A stretch of 5,164 bases of DNA from Oscillospiraceae bacterium. Lineage in GTDB: Bacteria > Bacillota > Clostridia > Oscillospirales > UBA929. Position numbers and translations under genes: made by a program. The notes below the pieces were generated by a model that made no database searches, was not told the DNA's origin, and worked only from the letters and a program-made list of their open reading frames with translations. Location: assembly GCA_031282535.1 (NCBI GenBank), contig JAITDM010000222.1, positions 1 through 5,164 of the forward strand. Direction: 5' to 3'. Below, piece by piece: positions 1-5,164 of the stretch; the first letter of the stretch is position 1, and each line of letters starts with the position of its first letter.

Positions 1-1
1 C

Positions 2-373
2 CCGTTCCCCGACGTGACCGCGGGCCAGTATTACACCGACGCGGTGATCTGGGCGGCGGACCATGAGATCGTACTCGGGTACACGGGTGGAAAGTTTGGC
101 CCGGACGACGACATCACGCGGGAGCAGATGGCGGCCATCCTCTACCGCTACGAACAGTACGCCCAGAAGACGCCGCCCGACACGACCGATGGCATCGCGT
201 TTGCCGACGAGAGCGGCATCGGCGGCTACGCGAAGGAGGCCGTGGCCAAGCTGGTCACGCAGGGCATCATTGCCGGCAAGCCGAACAACCGGTTCGACCC
301 GCAGGGCGGCGCGACGCGCGCCGAGTTCGCGGCCGTGCTGCACAGATTCCTGGAAGCAGTGAAAGCAGATTGA
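2..373 (+). CDS. C-terminal end of an SLH-domain surface-anchored protein (5' partial)
   Basis: The frame is open from the first bases of the window and ends at a TGA (371-373), so only the last ~123 residues are visible. They consist of two consecutive S-layer homology repeats. The first covers roughly nt 2-166, beginning PFPDV and closing with the ITREQMAAILYRYEQ signature. The second covers roughly nt 194-361, with GIIAGKPNNRFDP then ATRAEFAAVLHRF. A short Thr/Pro/Asp spacer separates them. SLH repeats, usually three per protein, bind pyruvylated secondary cell-wall polymers and hold exported proteins on Gram-positive surfaces, so the missing N-terminal part presumably carries a signal peptide, functional modules and a first SLH repeat. 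The GTG at nt 14 lies inside the SLH repeat and is not a credible start. The protein's own function cannot be told from this end. It may resemble the SLH protein at the other end of the window, which would make the locus a run of surface-anchor genes. Confidence 0.9.
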   Translation, partial: PFPDVTAGQYYTDAVIWAADHEIVLGYTGGKFGPDDDITREQMAAILYRYEQYAQKTPPDTTDGIAFADESGIGGYAKEAVAKLVTQGIIAGKPNNRFDPQGGATRAEFAAVLHRFLEAVKAD

Positions 374-406
374 GTGAGGTGAGTCCGCGCGTCGTCCTCA
401 CTGAAT
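369..406 (+). terminator. Imperfect hairpin over the SLH gene stop codon; weak terminator candidate
   Basis: ATTGAGTGAGG (369-379) and CCTCACTGAAT (396-406) can pair at 10 of 11 positions, with one G-G mismatch, around a 16-nt loop. The 5' arm contains the TGA stop of the upstream gene. No run of Ts follows (the next bases are CATATAGGTTT), so it lacks the second half of a canonical Rho-independent terminator. It may terminate weakly, stabilise the 3' end, or be incidental. Confidence 0.3.
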
Positions 407-616
407 CATATAGGTTTGACGGGGGAGGGATGACTTCAGAACCAATGGCCGTACACAATCCGAAAGGTAGGGAGGTGATACGTCCGCCATGGGGTCGGTG
501 CGGAGGATGAAAAACCTGCGGATCCTTTGAGGAGCTTCTCCGCCGTTTCATCGCCGCAAAAAGAGTAAACGTGGTACCAGAAGAAGAGTTTTACACAAAA
601 AAGGGAGGAAAATTTA
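374..616 (+). other. Intergenic region / leader of the GH3 gene
   Basis: This is 243 bases without a convincing gene. It holds the 3' half of the hairpin at 369-406, a purine-rich stretch (GGGGGAGGGA, 421-430), a weak helix between GGAGGAT (502-508) and ATCCTTT (522-528), and an 8-bp palindrome TGGTACCA (572-579). No -35/-10 pair with good spacing could be identified: TTGACG at 416-421 has no matching -10 box 16-18 bases downstream. No known riboswitch core was recognised. A promoter for the GH3 gene most likely lies here but was not located. Confidence 0.5.
602..608 (+). promoter_or_regulatory. Ribosome binding site of the GH3 gene
   Basis: AGGGAGG is close to a full Shine-Dalgarno sequence and lies 8 bases (AAAATTTA) before the ATG at 617. 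It fixes the start codon, because the residues that follow form a clean signal peptide. Confidence 0.85.
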
Positions 617-3600
617 ATGAAGAAGACCCTGGCTTTTACCGTCGTGTTCGCGATCCTGATCATGATGATTCCGGCCGCCTTTGCCGGGACCGTCACCCCG
701 GGGCCCACCCAGTATGACCCCGTACTGTTTGCGAGAAATGTCGCCATCTCCCGCAACAACGCCGCCGAGGGCATGGTTCTCATGGAGAACAACGGCGTGC
801 TGCCCCTCGCGCCCGGCACAAACGTGGCCGTCTTCGGCGTCTGCGCCCGAAACACCATCAAGGGCGGCGGCGGTTCCGGCGACGTCAACACGCTCGACGC
901 CGACCTCAAGAAGATCGACGCCGGCCTGGCCGACGCCGGCCTGATCCTGGACGCCGAGGTCAAGAATTGGTATGACACCCGCGCCACCGGCAACCAGCTG
1001 ACCACGCAGACCGACGTCGCCATTCTGGACGGCCTTGTCGAATCTGCCGCCGAGCGCAACGACATCGCCATCTACGTCATCGGCCGCACCTCCTCCGAGG
1101 GCAGCGACCGGACCATCAGCGGCAACAACCCCTACAACCTCACGGCCATTGAGGTCGAGAACCTCAACCGCGTCTTTGCCTCCTTCGACAAAGTGGTCGT
1201 CATCTTAAACGAGGGCGCCGTGTCCGATGTGGGCTGGATCGACGAGTACCAGCCGGACGCGCTGCTGTTCGCCGGCCTGGGCGGCCATGCGGGCGGCTCC
1301 GCCGTGGGCGACGTCGTCACCGGTGTGAAGAACCCCTCCGGTAAATTCGCCGATTCCTGGCCCTACAGCGTCAACGACAGCCCCGCCAGGAACAACTACT
1401 CCCAGGCCGGCGGCACCACGCAGGCCTTCTACACGGGCGTCATCTCCAGCAACGGCCTGACCGCCACGTGGTCCAACTACCCCGGCGTGGCCTACACCGA
1501 GGACATCTACGTGGGCTACCGCTACTATGAGACCTTCAACATCCCGGTGAAGTACGAGTTCGGCTACGGCCTCTCCTACACCACCTTTGCCCTGTCCGAT
1601 TTGTCGGCCGCGGTGGTGGGCGACGAGCTCGTCGCGACGGCGACCGTGACCAACACCGGCGCCCGCGCGGGCAAGGAAGTCGTGCAGGTGTACTTGAGCG
1701 CGCCGGACGGGACACTGGAAAAACCCGCCAAAGAGCTCAAGGGCTATGCCAAGACCGACGAACTGAACCCCGGCCAGAGCCAGACCATCACCATCAAGAC
1801 ACCGGTCTACTGGCTGACATCCTACAGCGAGGCGCTGGAGGCGTGGATCCTCGACGCCGGCACCTATGACTTCTACATCGGCACCTCGGTCAAGCAGGTG
1901 GAAAAAGCCGGTTCCTGGGTACTGCCCGCGTTGCGCATCGTGGACCAGGTGGAGAGCCGGATCGCTCCCAAGAACGGCCGTGAGAACCTGGAGTTCCCCG
2001 TGCTGTCCAAGTTCGACGACGAAGCGACCAGGGCCCAGAAGCTGGCGAAATTTGTGTTCCCCACCGCCATCAACCCGGGCACCAGCCGCCTGCCCCACTT
2101 CCCCGGCGAGAAATCCTTCGTCAGCAACGAAGAGGACTTCCCGGAAGACTGGGGCACCTCCTTCAGCAACACCACGGAGGCGCTGGCCCGGAACCAGCCC
2201 GATTACGCAGAGCGCAGGATCGTGGGCGCCGCACCGAAGACGCTGCTTGACGTCTACAACGGCACGATCACGATGGACGCGTTCGTGAGGCAGCTCTCCG
2301 CCGAGGACCTGTGCGCCCTGAGCCGGGGCGGCGGAACGTCCAATGTTCTGCCCGGTTCGGCCGCGCACACCTTCGGCATCGATTTCTTCGGCATCCCCCA
2401 GAGCTCGCAGCCCGACGGCCCGGCCGGTCTGAGGATCACCCTGAACGCCGCCGGCGGCGTGACGCAGAAAGCCACCATGTTCCCGCAGGGCACGTTGAAC
2501 GCGCAGACATGGAACACTGACCTGGTGTTTGACGCGGGCATGGCCGTGGGCTCCGAGATGGCGCACTTCGGCGCCTCCACATGGCTGGCCCCCGGCATGA
2601 ACATCCACCGCGACCCGCTGAACGGGCGCAACTTCGAGTACTATTCCGAAGACCCGTTCCTGTCCGGCACCATTGCGGCGGCCATGACCAGAGGCGTGCA
2701 GTCCCTGGGCGGCGTGGCGGTCACCCTGAAGCACTTCTTCGCCAACAATCAGGAATGGTCCCGCACCAGCATCGACACCCTGATGACCGAGCGCGCGGCC
2801 CGCGAGATTTATCTCCGGAACTTCGAGTATGCCGTGCGGGAAGCGAACCCCAGGGCCATCATGACCAGCTACAACCATGTAAACGGCGAACACCCGAACC
2901 AGGACCCCGACCTGATCAACGGCATCGTCCGCGGGGAATGGGGCTTCAACGGCATCTTCATGTATGACTGGGGTGCCTACGGCGACGGGTATCTGGACCA
3001 GCCGTCCGGCATCAACTGGATCATGGGCAGCGCCACCGGCGGCCGCCTCATCCAGCTGCAGAACTCCTGCTACTACCAGCGTGAGGTCGCGGAGGAGCGC
3101 GTCAAAGAGGTTCTGACCGAGCTCATGCATTTCAGGTCCTTCACCGAGCCCAACGGGCTGCCCGTGTACGAGTATCCGGTGGGCAATCTCCAGACGCAGA
3201 GCGTCAGCAAAACCGTGGTCGACGTCGCGCAGACCGCCGGCATCAAAGCCACGAATGCTTACAGCGGCGCCGGTGCGCTGACCTACACCATCTCGCTGGA
3301 CAAAGTCGTCATTGGCACCAACCTGATCAACATCGACGCCCGGTTTGACGCCGACAAGCTGACGTATGTCGGCAGCGAGATCGCGATCCCGGGCGCGAGC
3401 TTCCTGTTTGAAAACTATGATCCGGACACCGGGGCGTACAGGGCGATTGTCGCGCTGCTGCAGGCGGGAACCCTGTTCACGGCGCCTGTCAGCACGCCGG
3501 TCCTGAAGCTGAACTTCACCAACGCCGGCGGCACGACCGACATCATCGGTGCGCTCACAGCAGTCTCTATCTATGAGGTGCCGACGCCCGACGCCGCCGT

Positions 3601-3826
3601 CCAAATCAACTGCCAACTGAGCCCCGCCAGCGTCGTCACCCGTTTCGCGCCCTATGACATAGACGCGGACGGCGCGGTCACACTGGCCGACCTCTCCCTG
3701 GTCATCTACAACTACTACCTGGTTGCCGAAGGCAGCGCCAAGTGGGACGCCGCGCAGAAGTATGATGCCAATGGCGATGGAATCATCGACCTGCTCGACA
3801 TCATGATCATCTCCAGCTACATCTAA
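617..3826 (+). CDS. Secreted, domain-permuted GH3 glycoside hydrolase (beta-glucosidase-like) with cohesin-like module and C-terminal dockerin
   Basis: The product has 1069 residues. Residues 1-23 are a signal peptide (MKKTLAFTVV..., AFA cleavage site). The GH3 alpha/beta-sandwich domain follows (~43-325) with SSEGSDR at 159-165; E161 aligns with the acid/base of bacterial GH3 beta-glucosidases. An Fn3-like domain (~326-424, GKEVVQVYLSAP) comes next, then a ~115-residue connector. The TIM-barrel domain (~540-838) carries DGPAGLR (D600), RNFEYYSEDP (671-680), KHFFANNQE (K705, H706) and the nucleophile motif with D784. A cohesin-like beta-sandwich spans ~862-1005, and the dockerin (~1011-1069) has two calcium loops, DIDADGAVTLAD and DANGDGIIDLLD. 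Sandwich-before-barrel is the permuted GH3 order known from Butyrivibrio and Ruminococcus beta-glucosidases. The expected activity is extracellular release of terminal beta-glucose, or another beta-linked sugar, from plant oligosaccharides; the substrate is inferred only at family level. The residue before the nucleophile is Tyr (MYDWG) rather than the usual Ser/Thr. No frameshift was seen. Confidence 0.93.
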   Translation: MKKTLAFTVVFAILIMMIPAAFAGTVTPGPTQYDPVLFARNVAISRNNAAEGMVLMENNGVLPLAPGTNVAVFGVCARNTIKGGGGSGDVNTLDADLKKIDAGLADAGLILDAEVKNWYDTRATGNQLTTQTDVAILDGLVESAAERNDIAIYVIGRTSSEGSDRTISGNNPYNLTAIEVENLNRVFASFDKVVVILNEGAVSDVGWIDEYQPDALLFAGLGGHAGGSAVGDVVTGVKNPSGKFADSWPYSVNDSPARNNYSQAGGTTQAFYTGVISSNGLTATWSNYPGVAYTEDIYVGYRYYETFNIPVKYEFGYGLSYTTFALSDLSAAVVGDELVATATVTNTGARAGKEVVQVYLSAPDGTLEKPAKELKGYAKTDELNPGQSQTITIKTPVYWLTSYSEALEAWILDAGTYDFYIGTSVKQVEKAGSWVLPALRIVDQVESRIAPKNGRENLEFPVLSKFDDEATRAQKLAKFVFPTAINPGTSRLPHFPGEKSFVSNEEDFPEDWGTSFSNTTEALARNQPDYAERRIVGAAPKTLLDVYNGTITMDAFVRQLSAEDLCALSRGGGTSNVLPGSAAHTFGIDFFGIPQSSQPDGPAGLRITLNAAGGVTQKATMFPQGTLNAQTWNTDLVFDAGMAVGSEMAHFGASTWLAPGMNIHRDPLNGRNFEYYSEDPFLSGTIAAAMTRGVQSLGGVAVTLKHFFANNQEWSRTSIDTLMTERAAREIYLRNFEYAVREANPRAIMTSYNHVNGEHPNQDPDLINGIVRGEWGFNGIFMYDWGAYGDGYLDQPSGINWIMGSATGGRLIQLQNSCYYQREVAEERVKEVLTELMHFRSFTEPNGLPVYEYPVGNLQTQSVSKTVVDVAQTAGIKATNAYSGAGALTYTISLDKVVIGTNLINIDARFDADKLTYVGSEIAIPGASFLFENYDPDTGAYRAIVALLQAGTLFTAPVSTPVLKLNFTNAGGTTDIIGALTAVSIYEVPTPDAAVQINCQLSPASVVTRFAPYDIDADGAVTLADLSLVIYNYYLVAEGSAKWDAAQKYDANGDGIIDLLDIMIISSYI

Positions 3827-3827
3827 C

Positions 3828-3890
3828 GTGGGTTGCCTCTGCAACCCACAGCGCAAATTCTTGTTTTGTCGCCGCTTCGCGGAGACAAGA
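3828..3890 (+). repeat. Structured two-hairpin repeat, copy 1 (directly after GH3 stop)
   Basis: This element starts one base after the GH3 stop codon TAA (3824-3826). Hairpin 1 is a perfect 9-bp stem, GTGGGTTGC / GCAACCCAC, with a CTCT loop (3828-3849). An A/T-rich linker with AAATTCTTGTTT follows. Hairpin 2 is TTGTCGCCGC / GCGGAGACAA (3866-3888) with one mismatch and a TTC loop. A copy about 85% identical by hand alignment lies 226 bases downstream in the same orientation at 4054-4116. The element resembles dispersed palindromic repeats (REP- or MITE-like), but I do not recognise a named family. It is noticeably less G+C-rich in its linker than the surrounding genes. It may also act as a 3'-UTR stabiliser or weak terminator for the GH3 transcript. 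Confidence 0.8.
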
Positions 3891-3933
3891 TACGAAACAA
3901 CACCGCTTCTTCATGCGTATCGCAAAACTCCAT

Positions 3934-3971
3934 GGGATCACCGCCGCCGCTGTGGCGGCGGCGGTGATCCC
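3934..3971 (+). repeat. Perfect 17-bp inverted repeat with 4-base loop
   Basis: GGGATCACCGCCGCCGC (3934-3950) and its exact reverse complement (3955-3971) are separated by TGTG. The G+C-rich hairpin would be very stable in RNA. No T tract follows (CACATATGGAAAGG), so it is not a textbook Rho-independent terminator, although it could still stop or pause transcription, or protect the upstream mRNA end. The reverse strand also lacks a clean T run after it. CCAT (3930-3933) and ATGG (3977-3980) could extend the stem past a bulge. Confidence 0.85.
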
Positions 3972-4015
3972 CACATATGGAAAGGATTGGAAGATTGGAG
4001 GCGCCCAATACAAAA

Positions 4016-4022
4016 AGAAGGG
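4016..4022 (+). promoter_or_regulatory. Ribosome binding site of the cohesin/SLH gene
   Basis: AGAAGGG is a moderate Shine-Dalgarno match. It lies 10 bases before ATG 4033 and only 4 bases before the in-frame ATG 4027. The spacing favours 4033, which gives the start MKRNLTK; the alternative adds only Met-Asn. Confidence 0.6.
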
Positions 4023-4032
4023 TATAATGAAC

Positions 4033-5164
4033 ATGAAAAGGAATCTTACCAAGGTGGGGTGCCCCTGCAACCCACAACAAAAATTCTTGTTTTTTGTTGC
4101 TGCTTTGCGGCGACAGGGTGCCAAGTGGCTGGCCGTTCTGGTCGCCGTGACGACGGTCAGTCTGTTTTTACCCGCGGCGAGCGCGGCCGCTCTCTCTTAT
4201 TCGCTGGCGCCAACCACCGTAAATCTGGACGCCAATCAAAGCGGCAGCTTTCAAATCACCGTCCAGCCGGACGCGCCGTTCGGCGGCGTCGACTTCCTGG
4301 TATCCTTGCCGGCGGCGGTGGAAATCACCGATGTTTCCTACAATGTCTCCGGAACGATCGGTGCCCCCGGCCAGAAGGGTGCCGGCATCTATTTTGGCGT
4401 GACGAATCTTATGACGAATGCATACACCGGCCCGCTGGTCTGTACGGTCAACATCAGGTACACCGGCACGGGCACGGCGTCGTCCGACGTTGTCATTTCT
4501 GAGGTCAGGCTGTCCACCTACACGGGAAAAACCGGTGCGGACAGCATTGACACGCGTATGGTTTCGCCCTCCGGCGGCGGCAAAGTCACTGTGGTTCCCA
4601 ATACAGCCCCCTCCGCGGAGCCCGCCGTCCTCAGCGTGACGGTCACGCCCGCTTCGGCCAGCGTCACAAAAGGGGCGACCCAGCAGTTTGCCGCGGCCGT
4701 GGCCGTGGCGAACGGCGCGGCGCAGAGCGTGACATGGCAGGTGACGGGCGGCGCTGCGGGCACCGGCATCAGCGCGGACGGTCTTCTGACCGTGGCGGCC
4801 GGGGAGACGGCCGCTGCGCTGCAAGTCACGGCGACGTCCACATTTGACACCACAAAGAAAGCCACGGTCCCCGTGACCGTTTTGGCGCCCGGCGGCAGCG
4901 ACCCCGGAAGCAGCGACCCCGGCGGCAGTACCGGCGGCGGTACCGGCGGCGGCAGCAGTTCCGGCGGCAATGCGGGCGGCGGCGCCACAGAGGCGCCCGA
5001 TCCGGAGACGCCGTTGGCGCAAGTCTTCCCGTTCACGGACGTGAGCGAAGGCGACTGGTTCTATGGCGACGTGTACTATATGTGGGAGAACAGCCTGATG
5101 AACGGCACGTCGGCCACGCTGTTCAGCCCGGGCAGGACGCTGACGCGCGGCATGGTGGTCACCG
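4033..5164 (+). CDS. Secreted cohesin-like / Ig-like / SLH surface protein (3' partial)
   Basis: The frame is open from ATG 4033 to the window end (377 codons plus one base). The export signal is Lys/Arg followed by the hydrophobic run WLAVLVAVTTVSLFLPAASA, with cleavage expected after A51. Then come a cohesin-like beta-sandwich (~54-190, starting LSYSLAPTTVNLDANQSG), a bacterial Ig-like domain resembling Big_2 (~198-284, VTVTPASASVTKGATQQFAA), a Gly/Ser/Pro linker (~287-320) and the first SLH repeat (~331 onward, FPFTDVSEGDWFYGDVYY). Further SLH repeats probably follow outside the window. The likely role is a wall-anchored binding or scaffold protein that could hold dockerin-bearing enzymes such as the GH3 protein upstream; this pairing is inferred. 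Residues 8-31 are an unusual insertion in the signal-peptide n-region, encoded by the second copy of the intergenic repeat, and give a ~31-residue n-region containing Cys-rich and FLFFVAAL segments. The cohesin call rests on fold-like patterns and is less sure than the SLH call. Confidence 0.85.
   Translation, partial: MKRNLTKVGCPCNPQQKFLFFVAALRRQGAKWLAVLVAVTTVSLFLPAASAAALSYSLAPTTVNLDANQSGSFQITVQPDAPFGGVDFLVSLPAAVEITDVSYNVSGTIGAPGQKGAGIYFGVTNLMTNAYTGPLVCTVNIRYTGTGTASSDVVISEVRLSTYTGKTGADSIDTRMVSPSGGGKVTVVPNTAPSAEPAVLSVTVTPASASVTKGATQQFAAAVAVANGAAQSVTWQVTGGAAGTGISADGLLTVAAGETAAALQVTATSTFDTTKKATVPVTVLAPGGSDPGSSDPGGSTGGGTGGGSSSGGNAGGGATEAPDPETPLAQVFPFTDVSEGDWFYGDVYYMWENSLMNGTSATLFSPGRTLTRGMVVT
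4049..4125 (+). mobile_element. Candidate small insertion flanked by 5-bp direct repeats (CCAAG)
   Basis: CCAAG occurs at 4049-4053, directly before the second repeat copy, and again at 4121-4125, just after it. Treating these as a target-site duplication, the inserted length (67-base element plus one 5-base copy) is 72 bases, exactly 24 codons. Conceptual excision joins LTK to WLAVLVAV, giving a normal compact signal peptide. No transposase is encoded, so any movement would be in trans. A 5-bp match this close can arise by chance, so the mobile interpretation is moderate. Copy 1 shows no matching flanks. Confidence 0.5.
4054..4116 (+). repeat. Structured two-hairpin repeat, copy 2 (inside signal-peptide coding region)
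   Basis: This copy matches 3828-3890 in the same orientation. Hairpin 1 is GTGGGGTGC / GCAACCCAC with a CCCT loop (4054-4075; 8 of 9 pairs). Hairpin 2 is TGTTGCTGC / GCGGCGACA with a TTT loop (4095-4115), all nine positions pairing if two G-U pairs are allowed. The linker is two bases longer than in copy 1. The copy spans 63 bases, is read in frame by the SLH gene, and encodes 21 residues beginning VGCPCNPQQK and ending VAALRRQ. Confidence 0.8.
4891..4983 (+). repeat. Low-complexity Gly/Ser linker-coding tract
   Basis: Short imperfect repeats are visible here, including AGCGACCCCGG twice and CCGGCGGCGGTA-like units. They encode GGSDPGSSDPGGS followed by Gly-rich GGGTGGGSSSGG. In the protein this is a flexible spacer between the Ig-like domain and the SLH anchor. 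Such tracts can vary in length by slippage. Confidence 0.75.

Noticed and set aside
507..530. Seven-codon leader peptide (MKNLRIL) upstream of the GH3 gene
   Set aside because: CGGAGG directly abuts the ATG with no spacing, there are no regulatory codon runs, and there is no convincing alternative hairpin pair for attenuation.
1205..3856. Reverse-strand open frame of 883 codons opposite the GH3 gene
   Set aside because: It arises from the strong G/C third-position bias of the + strand gene, is rich in Arg, Gly, Val and Asp, has no recognisable domain, and lies opposite a complete GH3 with intact motifs.
3977..4027. 16-residue upstream ORF whose TAA overlaps ATG 4027 (TAATG)
   Set aside because: The overlap suggests translational coupling, but no ribosome binding site precedes its ATG and the preferred start is 4033.
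4023..4028. Perfect TATAAT resembling a -10 box
   Set aside because: It overlaps the start region of the SLH gene, so transcription would begin at or after the start codon, and no -35 box lies at 16-18 bases.
3828..4116. CRISPR-like pair of repeats
   Set aside because: There are only two copies, the repeat is ~62 bases with a ~165-base spacer, and one copy lies within a coding region; this does not fit CRISPR geometry.
3807..4124. Reverse-strand small ORFs (85 and 105 codons) spanning both repeat copies
   Set aside because: They consist mostly of translated repeat and palindrome sequence with no ribosome binding site. Such ORFs are commonly mis-annotated as hypothetical proteins.
3828..4502. 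+ strand open frame of 224 codons starting in the first repeat copy
   Set aside because: It runs through the palindrome and then overlaps the SLH gene out of frame. The translation has no domain logic and there is no ribosome binding site.
4168..5022. Reverse-strand open frame of 284 codons opposite the SLH gene
   Set aside because: Low-complexity Ala/Gly/Arg composition mirroring the Gly-rich linker and G+C-rich codons; the + strand frame has signal peptide, Ig-like and SLH features.

Overview
The window reads as a chromosomal piece of a high-G+C, Gram-positive, plant-polysaccharide-degrading anaerobe, most like the Clostridia (Oscillospiraceae-type). This is inferred from three things: S-layer homology (SLH) domains on two proteins, a type-I-like dockerin together with cohesin-like modules (cellulosome vocabulary), and strong AGGGAGG-type ribosome binding sites. 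No rRNA or other taxonomic marker is present, so the species is not determined.

Layout, all genes on the + strand. (1) 2-373: the C-terminal end of an SLH-anchored surface protein, with two SLH repeats. (2) 374-616: a 243-base gap with an imperfect hairpin over the preceding stop codon and a good ribosome binding site just before the next gene. (3) 617-3826: a complete secreted 1069-residue glycoside hydrolase family 3 enzyme. Its domain order is permuted: the acid/base-bearing alpha/beta sandwich and Fn3-like domain come first and the TIM-barrel with the nucleophile comes second. A cohesin-like module and a C-terminal dockerin follow. (4) 3827-4032: an intergenic region rich in secondary structure, holding one copy of a ~62-base two-hairpin repeat and a perfect 17-bp palindrome. 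(5) 4033-5164: a secreted protein cut by the window end, with signal peptide, cohesin-like module, bacterial Ig-like domain, Gly/Ser linker and the first SLH repeat.

A plausible functional reading is a small surface-display cassette. The GH3 beta-glucosidase-like enzyme would be exported and docked through its dockerin to cohesin-bearing proteins, and the downstream SLH protein could hold such a partner on the cell wall. The specific cohesin-dockerin pairing is inferred, not shown.

The most unusual signal is the ~62-base repeat. One copy starts one base after the GH3 stop codon. A second, about 85% identical by hand alignment, lies inside the signal-peptide coding region of the SLH gene. The second copy is flanked by a 5-bp direct repeat (CCAAG). 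Removing the element plus one flank deletes exactly 24 codons and leaves a textbook signal peptide (MKRNLTKWLAVLVAV...). It looks like a structured, possibly mobile repeat that inserted in frame into a signal peptide.
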